Part shown: piece by piece, positions 45,286 to 55,799 of the stretch | Position numbering within the stretch: position 1 is the stretch's first letter | Layout of the letters: each line of letters begins with the position of its first letter | Program-made: the position numbers and the translations under genes | The notes under the pieces: model-generated | What the model was told of the DNA's origin: nothing | Databases searched by the model: none | The model's input: only the letters and a program-made list of their open reading frames with translations | Assembly (NCBI GenBank): GCA_015179045.1 | Contig: WHUZ01000045.1 | Coordinates: forward strand, 1-64,000 | Direction: 5' to 3' | Origin: Kalaharituber pfeilii | Lineage: Eukaryota > Ascomycota > Pezizomycetes > Pezizales > Pezizaceae | Length of the DNA stretch: 64,000 nt

Positions 45286-46990
45286 TTTTTTTTTTTTTTT
45301 TTTTTATTTCTTTAATCGCGTGCCGCCCTATGGGCTATGGCGATGTTTAAATACATGAAAGATAATAAAAGACAATAGATATAATGAGATAAAAAATGGC
45401 CTATTCCTCTCCCGCCCATTCCAGTATCTCCAAAATGTTCGTATCTTTCTCAATGTGTCTTATACCGTCCGCCCCTTTCTCGTATTTCCTGTTCCATGTT
45501 TGGCAGCTACCCCTTATGTGTTCCCAATTCTCCGCAGCCCTGCCGCACCACCTGCATTCTGGCGAGTCCGACTTTCCTATCCTGAACCTCCATTCTCTCA
45601 GGCCTGTGTTTCCCAGTATCCCCGCCAGCGTGGCTAGGTATCGGCGTTTGTCTGCCTTGGTGATCGGGCGGTAGTTGAGTCCGGCTTGGTTTCTTTCTGC
45701 AGTCCTTGCTGCTTTATATTCTTGTCTTATTCCCGATTCCGTCACAATCTCATTCTCGCATTTTAGCGCGGTGCCGACTTTCGCTGCCTTGTCTGCCTCC
45801 GTGTTGCCTTCTATTCCTTTATGACTCTTGACCCACATTACTGCAAGGTCTAGATCGCCTTTCCCTGCTCTTTCTTCCCATCGTCTCCTCACTTTGCTGC
45901 TCGCTCCATCGGCGGTGGTTTCGCCCCTCGCTATCTTTTGGAGTTTGGCGATCGCCGTCTGTGAGTCGGTGATGATCAGTAGCTCGCCTGGGAGTCGTAG
46001 TGCCTCACTTATTGCTATCAATTCTCCGTCGTTTACCGTGCTTCTTTCCCCTAGGTATATCGATCATGTGTCTTTCTTGTGGTATATCCCGGCCCCCGTC
46101 GAGCCCTCTACCCTGCTTCCGTCCGTATACACCCCTTCCCAGCCTTCATCTGTCTCTCTTTCTATTATGGCTTCCCATTCCTCCTTGTCTAGGTCGCTCG
46201 GTTGGGTGGGGAACGTGTATAACGGTAGCGGGTTGTGGTACTGTAGCTCTCCTCTCAGGTAGCTCGTGTCCGGTTCCGGTTTTCGTATCGGTTCCTGCGG
46301 GAATCTCAACGCTCGGGCTTCTACTCTTTTCCCTTCCCCTTCCACGAACGTTTCGACCGACTCCAGGTTGACTATCCCCTCGACTATCGCTCTCCTGGTG
46401 CCCCATGGAGCTCCGGTGATGTTTCTTGCTACGATGTACTGCCATTTTTCCAGCTCCCTCAATTTCTTTTCCGTTGGGGCGCCTTTCGCATACATGGACC
46501 AGGCCCAGCTCCCATACGTCGCTATATTTCTAGCTATGCTGGTGTAGAGCTGCCGTCTTTTGCTCGGAGGGATTTTCGTGAGTCTGGGCGCCGTGTTCCA
46601 CGCTGCTTTTCCTAACAGTAGTCGTTTGTTGAAGTGTTCGTTGAATTTCATTTCCCAATCTATCGTGAGTCCCACTAATCTATAACTCCTCCCCTTTACT
46701 CCTACTATTAGTGTCTCCGACTTTCTTGGGTCTATTTCAAATCCTTCCTCGTTGGCCTCTTTCATTAAGAGCGTCCGATGTTTCATTATCTCTTTCCTTA
46801 GTCGACTCAGAGATTTGTTGGATATCACACTGTGAAAGTCGTCGACGTAGGTTTTGGTGAACTGTCTCTCTTCTGTCTTTTTTACCAGTGAGGATACCCC
46901 CACTAGGAACTACAGGAATCGCAGCCACTCGTCGTAAGTACTTCTGGTTGCGCCTCACCCCGGATTGAACCCAGTCGCATTTGACTTCTA
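45286..46990 (-). mobile_element. 5'-truncated LINE, about 1.7 kb (tail type A)
   Basis: A T-run at 45286-45306, a type A hairpin (45320-45342), a UTR and the distal half of ORF2. Its upstream part is interrupted by the insertion at 46991. Whether it continues past 47305 is unclear. Confidence 0.85.
45401..46903 (-). pseudogene. LINE ORF2 fragment: RT (YVDD) plus RNase H and zinc module, one in-frame TGA
   Basis: The frame is continuous from the RT active site TYVDDF (about 46840) through the thumb region, the linker NLESVETFVEGEGKRVEARA, RNase H (VYTDGSR; NDGELIAISEAL; IITDSQ; VKSHKGIEGNTEADKAAK) and the zinc module PECRWCGRAAENWEH to the stop at 45401. The only lesion is TGA at 46064-46066, where relatives have Arg or Trp (DRSVYLG in the 23-kb copy). 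A CGA to TGA transition fits cytosine deamination or RIP. It covers about 500 codons; the upstream endonuclease and RT fingers are missing. Confidence 0.9.
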
Positions 46991-47288
46991 TTTTTTTTTT
47001 TTTTTTTTTTTAATCACATAACCCCGCTTGTAGCACTTGGCCATGGCAGGGTCCCTGGGCAAGCCCTCATAGCCCGGAGACAGGCTAAACTAACTCTCTA
47101 CGTACATGGCCCCCACGCGCCATCGCCCCCGCTCTCCTAGCTTCTAGAACTTGACCCCGCATTCTCCTACCTTCTAGAACTGGACCCCAGCGAAGAAATT
47201 CTCCAAAACGTCATACTCCTCCCCATTCTCCGCCTTTCTCTTCCAATTCTTTTCCATGTCGCCCCACCTCTCAAAGCCTTCTGGACGG
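46991..47288 (-). mobile_element. Truncated LINE 3' end (tail type B), 298 bp, inserted in the 45-kb LINE
   Basis: A T-run of about 21, then CCCCGCTTGTAGCACTTGGC and CATGGCAGGG, and the GGGCAAGCCCTCATAGCCCG block shared with the fragment at 102. The exact 17-bp duplication GTCGCATTTGACTTCTA lies at 46974-46990 and 47289-47305, so this insertion is younger than the LINE it interrupts. Confidence 0.95.
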
Positions 47289-47305
47289 GTCGCATTTGAC
47301 TTCTA

Positions 47306-47550
47306 GCACTCCGGTATATATCCCTGCACCTGTAAGGTCACTTAAGCAACATGGCCGCCAGCATCCCGGTAATCGCTTAACAACCCGAACCCGAGAATCT
47401 GCCAGAATCTGCTAGAAGAACCCGGATCCCAGAACCTGCCGGAAAGCCGTAGAACCAGCTGGAAAGCCCTAGAACCTTCTGGAAGACTCCGGAATCCACC
47501 AGCGACAGGTATCGCTGAGCTCATTCCCGGATATTCCTGACGCTTCTACC
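47306..47550. other. Unassigned GC-moderate stretch
   Basis: It contains short imperfect repeats of GAACC(C)...CTGGAAAGCC (47390-47490). No gene. Confidence 0.45.
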
Positions 47551-47551
47551 T

Positions 47552-47646
47552 GCTTCCAGTTATTTCCTTGGCCTTCCATGTACTGCCAGTCGTTTCCTTG
47601 GTTTTCCATGCACTTCCAGTCGTTTCCTCGGTTTTCCATGTACTTC
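47552..47646. repeat. Three tandem copies of a 30-bp unit, followed by TTTG-rich repeats
   Basis: CTTCCAGTCGTTTCCTTGGT, then TTTCCATGTA is repeated three times. TTTGTTTGCTCG-type repeats follow to 47680, and a (CTCTGC)n hexamer run lies at about 47820-47850. Confidence 0.9.
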
Positions 47647-47929
47647 GTTTGTTTGTTTGCTCGTTTGCTTGTTTGCTTGGATTTGCCACCGAGGGCTTTC
47701 TACAAAGAGGCCCTCCCCCCTCCTCTCCCTTGCCTCTCCACGCAACAACTTGTATTCTACCCAAGTTGTGTATTTAGCTTTCAAATACATCTACCTCTCG
47801 GTATCACATAGCTCCGACCGCCTCTGCCTCTGCCTCTGCCTCTGCCTCTGCTGTGAAATCGCCCCGGCGCCTGCCGCCCGCCCCGTACCTGGGTCCTGTA
47901 CCCTGACCCGACCCGGACCGATTTATTAC

Positions 47930-48531
47930 ATAGATATGACAGGTCCGGCCTGATAGCATGAGATGTGGCAGAATGAGTTGAATTTAAGAGATATGGTAGG
48001 TCCGGCCCCACGGCCTCAGGTGAAGAAGAATGAACTCAAGTATACAGGTATAGCAGGCCCCACCTACCGCCATGAGATGAGGTAGAGTGAGCTGAATTTG
48101 ACAGGCATGGAAGGCCCACCCTAACGACGGCGTGAGAAGGTTGACAGGTATGGCCGGCCCACGAGATGAGGCAGAATAAGCTAAATTTGGTGCTCTGCCT
48201 TGGCGAACAGCTGCACGCGGGGTCATGTGATATAAAAAAAAAAAAAAAAAAAAAAGGCTAAATTTGGCACGTATAGCCGGCCTGACATAATAGCGCGAGA
48301 TTAGGCACCATGAGCTGAATTTGACAGGTATGGCGGGCCTAACCTACTGGCACGAGATGCTGCAGAATGAGCTAAACTCGACAGGTTTGGCAGGCCCTAT
48401 TCGACGATGTGAGATGAGGTAGAATGAGCAGAATTTGCAACATACGCTATGCCTGACCCGGCGGTGTGAGATATGGCAACATGAGCTGAATTTGATAGAT
48501 ATGACAGGTCCGACCCGACGGCACGAGATGA
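47930..48531. repeat. Degenerate 58-bp minisatellite, about 10 units
   Basis: Units run GACAGGTATGGCAGGCCC, then a variable C/G-rich core, then CATGAGATGAGGTAGAATGA and GCTGAATTT. The first three complete units are each 58 bp; later units have small deletions. The array contains the mini-retroposon at 48191 and ends exactly at the T-run of the big LINE. Confidence 0.9.
48191..48256 (+). mobile_element. Mini-retroposon (tail type B), 66 bp, in the minisatellite
   Basis: CTCTGCCTTGGCGAACAGCT, GCACGCGGGGTCATGTGATA and an A-run. The exact 11-bp duplication GCTAAATTTGG lies at 48180-48190 and 48257-48267. Confidence 0.92.
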
Positions 48532-48686
48532 TTTTTTTTTTTTTTTTTTTTTTATTCACGTAACCCCGCATACAGGCTACCAGCCTATGGCAGGGACCCA
48601 TATACCCGGGCCAGGTTTGAGACAACTAACTACGGAATCTACATACACCCTTGAGCACCCAGTGCCCTCCGTCCCCCGGTCCCCGG

Positions 48687-51600
48687 CTACCCCAGATCGA
48701 GGCAGGCAAACCAGTACTCGACCGGGTCACCTTCCACGCCTTCTTGCTTCCATCCTTTCTCCTCTAGGTCCTCCCAGGACTGCCAGGTGACATGTGCCCC
48801 ATTTGTGTTCTTCCTCTGGGGCCGCTCCAGTTCTGTGCATCTGAACACCACATGCTCAGCACTCCATGCCTCACCACATGTGCATTGTACCTCCTCGCCA
48901 CTGACCATCCTCCTCCACATAGCTCCGCCTTTTCCAGTCCGCAGCCAAGTGTAATTTGTGAGTGCTCTCCTGCTCCACTTTACGAATTTGCCCTTCCCAA
49001 ACCCTGCACGCTCCCTCTCCTCTTTTCTTTTTCGAACTAACTCTTGACGCAGCCCACCCTCAGTGGCCTGCCCATCATACCTCATGCCCTTGGCCCCCTC
49101 TTTGGCCAACTCATCCGCCTTCTCATTGCCTTCTATCCCCACGTGGGCTTTGACCCATGCCAGCTTCACTGCATCCGCCTTCCTTAGCCTCCGCCGCCTC
49201 TCTGCAATCAGCTCTATCACCCGCGCTAGGTCTGCGGTTCTTGCCTTGCCAGTTTTTCCTGCTTTCTGGACTGCACTGATAGCTGCCTGAGAGTCTGCGA
49301 GTAGTAGTACTTTTGCACTGCCATCAACTGCTTCAAGGGCACCCCTCATTCCTGAGACCTCACCGTCCCACACAGTTGCCTTTGTGCCTACCCACCGGGA
49401 CCCCTCTGACTCACCTGCTACCACCTGCCTCCAGCACCATCCGCCACCAACACCGCCTTCCTCACTGCGGCTGCCGTCTGTAAAAATAGCCACCGAGTCA
49501 CCCTTTGCCTCATTGATGGCCTTTTCCCATTTGGCTGGGGCGTCTTCCTTGCACAACTTGAGGTCAATGACCTCAATGCCGTCTGTGGTAGGTGTACATC
49601 TCGCCCCCAGGACACTCTCTCCTCCTCATTGACCTCGAGAGTGCTGGCAATCTTTCCAGCTACTGACTCAAACCCATCATTTTTGTCTGTAGCATAACTC
49701 AAGCTAAAGTCTCTCCAGTCCCTCCCCCTTTCACCCTCTCTGTCTGGGTCTCGGGCTACCATTCCAGTGAAGCTTTCCGGCCATAAATCTCCAACTCCTG
49801 TAGGGCCCCTCACTGATCTTAGTGCATATCTTGCTTGGCCTTGATCGAGAATCGTCGTTACACTCTCTACTCCAGCAATGGCCTCGACCTTTACTCTCGC
49901 TGCCCCTCGGACTGCACCAGTGCATTTGCGGAGTGCTTGATACTGCAACTTCTCAAACTCCTCTCTCCACTGCTTCTGGCCTCTCCACCCAATTTCGGAC
50001 CCCCAAAGGGCCAATGCCCTTACCATGCCTGTATAAGCCTTTCTCCATGAGATAGGACTCATACCCCATTGAGAGTTGCCTAGCCCAGACAGCGCGCCCA
50101 TGAGTTTCCTGGCTTTCTCGATCCGGCTTTTCCAGTGGAGGTCGAAATCAAGAGTGCTATCACAAATCACCCCTAGCCACTTGCACCTCTCAACATCTGC
50201 CCTTCTCTTGGCCTTCTTACCCATGACTAGGACCTCCTCCTTTGAGGTCTCCAGTGGTAGGTCGTGAGCTTCAGCAACCTCCCTGAGTACTCCTGCAATT
50301 CTCTCCCCAATTCTCCTCATATCCTTTCCTCCTTCCCAATCCAGAATAACACAGTTCATATCATCTACAAATGAGGGCAGCTCCACTTCACAGTCTCTCA
50401 CTGTTGTAGCTACCTTTGTTTCCATCTCTTCTAGAATTGGTGCCATGTATATGAGGAACACAACTGGGGATAAAGGCGAGCCCTGCGGCACGCCTACATT
50501 CGATCTGCCATTGCCCCTCACCTGTCCATCCCATTCCACCTCAAACTCTCGCTCCCGGAAGAAGGTTTCTAACCAGGGTAACCATTTCTCAGCTTTAGAA
50601 CCCTGTACTCGGTGCTTGACCATATCCCATCGTGTGTTCCCAAAGCCTCCCTTGACATCCTCCATAATCCACACTGCCCCACCGCCACGTGCCAGGGCTC
50701 TCTGGCTCTTCACAACTGCCCGAAATAAGGCATCAATTGCAGACCTTCCTCTCACTCCTCCAAACTGCCCATGGTGGAATAGTCCAGCTTCTTGCAAGTC
50801 ATCAGCCACCACCTTCTCCATCAGTTTTCCCACACAATTGATGAGTTGAATAGGCCTCCAGCTCTTTGCTTGCGTAAGGTCCCTGCCAGACTTCGGGATC
50901 ATGATCACCTTGCTGAATTGCCAATCCTTCGGCATCCTGGCTGCAGCCAGCTCAGCAGCCAGCTCCTTTATTAACTGCCCTCCTAGCACTGTTTTATTGA
51001 CCAGCTTGATGAATCTATAGCTGATGCCATCAGGCCCTGGAGCTGAACGGCTCGAGGTGCCTGCAAGTGCCTTGCATAGCCTCTCAGTCAGCTTTTTTAC
51101 ATTGGAGGTCCATTCGTCTGTCAGGCTCTGCAGGTCCGAGTTCACTGGTAGGTCCAATGTTGTCAGGGAAATTGATGCCGCCTGTAAATTCGACGCTGCC
51201 AGCGAATTCGACACTACTGGTGAATTCGGCACTGCCGGCGAATTCGACACCGCTCGCGAATTCGATGCCGCTGGCGAATTCGATACCGCCGGCAAATTTG
51301 GATTTGACATTGCCGGTGAATTTGATACTGCCAGTGAAGTTAATGCCGCTGGCGAGGTTGACACTGCTGGCGGATCCGACGTCGCCTGATATTTGAAGTT
51401 TCTCTGTACCAGGCCTCTCACCTTCTCCTCGTCTGTCCTCCATATATCACCATTGTCACCTACAAGGTCACCCATTTTTCCTCTTAACTTCCAAGGGTCC
51501 TTTGCTACTCGGATCACATCCCATGGGTCCTTAGAGCTGTTTTCCTCTGTAAACTGTTCCCAGCACTCCTTTTTCTTTCGTCTTATGATATACTTGAGGG

Positions 51601-52601
51601 TCTTAACCCGCTCTTTCCACCGTAGGAGTCTGGCTCTCTCCCATGCTTTGGCTCCCTGTCCCTTCCCCCCTCGGCCTTCCTTCCTCACTGCCTTCGCTGC
51701 CTCTTCTACCTCCTTATCCCACCACAACTTACTTCTTGATGATGCACGTATCTCCCTCTTCAGACTCTCTCGAAGCTTGCAGGTTTTCTCATATGCAGTC
51801 CCTCCTTCAAGGCTTCGGTACCACTCCCATTGTTCTGAAGCCTTCTTTTGCATGATTTCTTGGATCAAATCTTCTGCCTTATCCCAATCCACTCCTCTTC
51901 TTATTTCAGTTTTGCCTTGGTTGCTACTACAAGTCCCCAGACTACTGCATGGTCTCCACATAACCACTCTGGATCTTCGTTTTGCCATCCAAATTCCCCA
52001 TACTTCCAGACTAGATCTAGAACACTCTCTCTGACCTGCCCTTCAACTTCTCTTGCCCATGTTGAAACCCCTTTTCTTGTTTCCAGGAGCCAGCCTGTGC
52101 CTTCCAAACCCTCTTTGAGTGCCCTTCCCCTTGGGTCAGGCCCTCTGTCTAGTTTGGACCATGCTGGATGGTGTGCATTAAAGTCCCCCAGTAGTACTGT
52201 GCTAGACCGCAGGCCTCCTGGGCCTCTCAGCCTTCCCATCTGTCCATCCAATCCTCCAAGGTCTCCAAATTCGTATCTGGATGGATATATACTCCTCCCG
52301 CTCTGCCACCTCCTTCTACCTCACACCAGACCCACCCTTTCGTCTTTCCAATCACTTTCCACTCCTGGGTCCCTTTCCTTGCATGAGCCACTACCCTCTT
52401 GCCACTTTCAACTCGGCTGATGACCTCATAAGCTGGATGCCTTGTTGTGACCCACTCTCCTCCTTTCTCTGCAACCCATGCTTCTCCTATAAAGATCACA
52501 TCTACTTTCTCTCTATTTGCCCATTCCAGAATAATATCACTATTTCTGAGAGAACCTCCAACATTCTGGAATGCCACCTTCATCCTCTGTTCAGTAACCA
52601 T
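48687..52601 (-). pseudogene. LINE ORF2: APE endonuclease - RT - RNase H - zinc module, three one-base breaks
   Basis: The endonuclease has VAFQNVGGS, FIGEAWV, LLGDFNAHHPAW and GDHAVVWG. The RT has SAPGPDGISYRF, GQFGGVRGRSAIDALF, VPQGSPLSPVVFLIY and the catalytic SFVDDM. RNase H has IFTDGSR, DGEVSGMRGAL, LLADSQAA and VKAHVGIEGNEKADELA, then CTCGEAWSAEHVVFRC. Breaks near 52236, 51908 and 49604-49608 each need one added base; 3915 + 3 nt is exactly 1306 codons, so all three are single deletions. The ATG (52601) overlaps the end of ORF1 by 11 nt, suggesting coupled reinitiation. The F/Y-x-DD box reads FVDD here, a tolerated variant. An 18-bp repeat array lies between the endonuclease and the RT. 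Confidence 0.92.
51150..51390 (-). repeat. 18-bp in-frame minisatellite inside LINE ORF2
   Basis: About 12 units of GAATTCGACACCGCTGGC type encode six-residue repeats (SNSPAV, ANSRAV variants) between the endonuclease and the RT. The frame is kept through the whole array, so length change is tolerated there. Confidence 0.9.
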
Positions 52602-55153
52602 TACGTCGGAACCGCTTCCCTGCTGGCATATAGCTCGCCAGCTCTGGCCCCAGCCCTGGCCTCTTCAAAGAGTCTCTAGTAGATACAGTTGCACACTCCC
52701 TTCGCTGGTGCCCCATACCACCACACTGCCAGCACGTCCTACTGGCTGCTTTGCCCTGCCATGGCGAACAGTTACAAGCGGGGTCATGTGATACAAAAAA
52801 AAAAAAAAAAAAAACTGGCTGCTTTGACTCCCTGTTGTTTCTGACTTTGGTAGGCCCTCGGCGGTTGGTGTGTGCACTCTCTCTGCTGATGTCCCTTCCT
52901 GCCACACTGCCAGCATGTTCTTTCGAAGGCTGCTGCTGGTACTGATACTGGTGTTGGTACTGGTACTAGCAGAGAGCTTGCATTTACTCCTCCTTTAGCG
53001 GGTGCAGACCCTCTCACTGCTAGTGGCTTGTAAACTTCTACCTTTCGGAGGTCATTTCCAAGCTTCACTCCCTCTTTAACTAGTCTTTCTGCTTCCTGTA
53101 CACTGGTTACCTCAAACTTAACTGCTGTAGTTCTCATTGTTTGCCATGCGTTTGGGCCAACTCTCTCCGGCCATCTCGCTCCGAAAATGCCACTAGTAGT
53201 TATGTTTTCTGCTGCAAGGGCCTCATGCAGCTGCCTTCTATTAGAGAGCCCCTCTACAGGAACTCCCTTCGCGATTAGGGGAATTGTCCCTGATTGCTCA
53301 GCCCAAACATTCAGTAGGTCCCCTCCAAATACAGCCTCCAGCTGACACTATAGTATTCTTACTACTTCTGCTTCTTCCATCGCCCAGGGTGCTTCAATGA
53401 TACGCCATCTCCTCTCATACCTCGAAACCATGGCATTCTCCTTGATACCTACTACTCGGAAGAGCCTTCTCTTCTCCCCTCGTTCTAATGCTCGAAGAGC
53501 TGTATTTGCTGCTTCTAATTGTTTTTGTTTTGCTTCCTCTGTTGTACCTGCTGATACCTCCTTGTGTAGTGAAATCATCACCCACTTGCGCATCTTAGTA
53601 GTGCCAACTACCTGCCAGGAGCTACCCTCAGCTCTGGTTGTACCTGTTTCTGCATGTTCTGCAGCTACTCTGGCCTCCGAAGCCTTTGTAGCAGCTTCCT
53701 GTACCTCCTCTTCTGCTTTCTTTATCTCTGCAGCTGAGCTACTTTTCTTCTTTATATCATAGACTGCGAGCTCTTTTCTCTTAAGTTCCACATCTGCTTC
53801 ATCAGCTGCAATTTTCGCAGCCTGTACTATGTCCAATCTTTGTTTTTCTCGATCTGCTGCCTCTTGGGCATCCTTTTCTGACTTCTTTCGTTGGGCTTGA
53901 TCCTTTTCTTCTAGAGCTTTCGCTTTTGCTAAGGCCTTCTCAGCTGCTCTTCTTGCCTCAACCTCACGGTTCCTCTTCTTGACTTCCTCCTCCTTCCGTT
54001 TTGCTGCATCTTTTTCCTCGATGGAGGCAACTCCTAGCTTGACAACTACACTTGCAAGACTCTCTTCCAACCTTCTGAGCCTTTGATTGATTGCACTTGT
54101 TTCTCTTGCCTTCTGGTTTTCCTTTTCCTTCTTCCACCACTTTTCACACTCCCGTAGTGCCTTAACTTTGTCTTCAGGCTGGTTTTCAGTTCTCAAGAAG
54201 TCTTCTACTTCTCTCCACCCTTTGCCATCAGCTCCTTTTCGATTTTCAATAATGTCACCTAATCGGGCTGCAGCATCGCCAACACCTGATGCGCTTCGTA
54301 CTGCTCCTGCTCCCTTGCGCTTTTCCCACGCTTCTTTGAGGATCTTGAGGTCATGCAGCAATTGTAGAACTTGGATTGCATCTGCTCCTTCCAGCTCCCC
54401 AGGTTCCTCTACTTCTACTTCCTCTGTTTTTTCCACTTCCTTTGCTTTCTCCACTTTGCTGCTGTCCTTCAATTCAAGAGTCTCTCTCACTAGTTGATCT
54501 CCAGCCAACTCACCATCGCGCTTCCGTTTCCTGGTACCATCTGCTGTGATGTGGGTCTCAAAGTCTACCTCCATCTGCTCACTGCTTCCAGTTTCCTGCT
54601 GGTCGAGACCGCCCTTCTGCTCACTGCTTCCAGTTTCCTGCTGGTCGAGACCGCCCTTTCTGTAGTGTGGGGTTTGAATTGTTTGGGTCACTCTACCACC
54701 TACGTAGATGACATCCTCAATGTCATCTTCTCTGATAACTCTCTTCACCTTATTTCCTTGTTCAGCCTCTCCCTCCTGTATCGCAATTCCCTCCCTGATA
54801 ATATGTGCCCATTCAACCCATGCTGCTTCACTCGCTGTATGTGCTATAAACTGTTGGCCAACCTCTGCTTGGCTCCATACTTCATGCACTCCTACTGCCC
54901 CCTTTGCAGTCAAAAGGGCTGTTGCATTTCTTACAGCCTGCTGGAGGGCGTCCTCCATCTTTGCAGTCTGGTATCCTGTGAATTGGCACCAGTCTGTGGC
55001 CCCTTCCACATCGAATTGCCTGCCTCCAGTGATCACTGTAAACCTCTTTTCCCACTCCTTTACTGGGCGAAACAGCCCCACATTCCCTTCGCTTTCCATT
55101 CTAGATATCAATCTGCCTGCCTCTTTCTTTCCTTTTCCTTTATCTTGCCCCAT
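52591..55153 (-). pseudogene. LINE ORF1 (gag) with coiled coil and CCHC zinc knuckles, interrupted
   Basis: It starts MGQDKGKGKKEAGRL (55153). The middle is a long Ala/Glu/Lys-rich coiled coil (about 53750-54150). The C-terminal part holds a probable RNA-binding region (VTSVQEAERLVKEGVKLGND) and CCHC knuckles CWQCGRKGHQQREC (about 52890) and CWQCGGMGHQRREC (about 52720). Two lesions: TAG at 53348-53350 (codon 602) and the mini-retroposon at 52754, which with its duplication adds 73 nt; removing that restores the frame to the stop at 52591. Without the insert the gene is 830 codons. A 39-bp direct duplication (GGLDQQETGSSEQ twice) lies near 54580-54660. Confidence 0.9.
52754..52813 (+). mobile_element. 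Mini-retroposon (tail type B), 60 bp, in LINE ORF1
   Basis: CCCTGCCATGGCGAACAGTT, ACAAGCGGGGTCATGTGATA and an A-run. The exact 13-bp duplication ACTGGCTGCTTTG lies at 52741-52753 and 52814-52826. It lies between two zinc-knuckle codons of the host LINE, in opposite orientation. Confidence 0.95.
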
Positions 55154-55310
55154 AATTCTTCTGCTGCCAAACTCCTGTAGACGATGTTGGCCTCTGGTCG
55201 TTAAGGCAGCGTGTTGTTTGGTGCTTGCAAGCGTCCCGTTAGTGCGGCTCTCGGTTGCAAACGGCGCGTTGTATTTCTTTGTCGCAGTGTCTCCTGTGCT
55301 GCTTTAATAT

Positions 55311-55508
55311 ACTTGGCGTAAAGAAGGAGTAGAACAATGGATTCTGATCACGTCCACTGCTCTCCCACCTCTGCCAAACGCTGTGGCTCAATTCCGTGGA
55401 AAAGGCCGAAATACTTGCTCAGGCGGTCCCGAGCTTCACGTTGATGTAATTTTCGATGCGGGGCACCCCTCGGTTGCGGTGTCGCGACCAAGTGGTAGAA
55501 TGGTTCAG
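55311..55508 (+). other. Possible host exon ending at a splice donor
   Basis: A frame of about 66 codons without a stop (ALPPLPNAVAQFRGKGRNTC; HVDVIFDAGHPSVAVSRPSG) ends in CAG followed by GTAAGTT at 55509, a consensus donor. It could be a gene interrupted by the following retroposons. No family is recognised. Confidence 0.3.
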
Positions 55509-55524
55509 GTAAGTTGTTTTATAT

Positions 55525-55598
55525 AGCATAACATCGCCATAGCCCTTAGGGCGGCCTGCGATTAATGATATAAAAAAAAAAAAAAAAAAAAAAAATTG
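55525..55598 (+). mobile_element. Mini-retroposon (tail type A)
   Basis: TCGCCATAGCCCTTAGGGCG, GCCTGCGATTAATGATAT and an A-run of about 26. A second, type B terminus (GCTGTAAGCGGGGTTATGTG) follows at 55600-55640 with an AT-repeat tail. Confidence 0.75.
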
Positions 55599-55649
55599 GC
55601 GCTGTAAGCGGGGTTATGTGATTTTAAAAATATATATATATGTATATAT

Positions 55650-55787
55650 AAAAACCTCTCTGCTATCCATGCCTCTGCAAGAAAAACTAGCTCCACTCCC
55701 TCTCCATTCTCCCATTCCAGAACTATATCACTATTTCTGAGTGAACCTCCTACATTCTGGAATACTACCTTCACGCAATGAATCCAA
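55650..55787 (-). mobile_element. LINE endonuclease fragment
   Basis: The minus strand encodes KVVFQNVGGSLRNSDIVLEW, then LVFLAEAWIAER, the first endonuclease motifs, closely matching 52480-52590. It is only 45 codons, ending at the GGCC-rich region. Confidence 0.8.
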
Positions 55788-55799
55788 CAGGCCGTGATC

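Larger units (their letters stand above)
48533..55310 (-). mobile_element. Nearly complete Tad-type LINE, about 6.8 kb (tail type C)
   Basis: From the 5' end on the minus strand: a probable 5' UTR (55154 to about 55310), ORF1/gag (55153-52591), ORF2 (52601-48687), a 3' UTR of about 130 nt with the type C hairpin (48556-48596) and an A tail (T-run 48533-48553). The 3' end abuts the 58-bp minisatellite. No target duplication could be matched at the 5' side, so the 5' boundary is approximate. Confidence 0.85.

Noticed and set aside
50076..55180. Long plus-strand frames opposite the big LINE
   Set aside because: Ser/Phe/Pro-rich shadows of the minus-strand gag and ORF2, without motifs.
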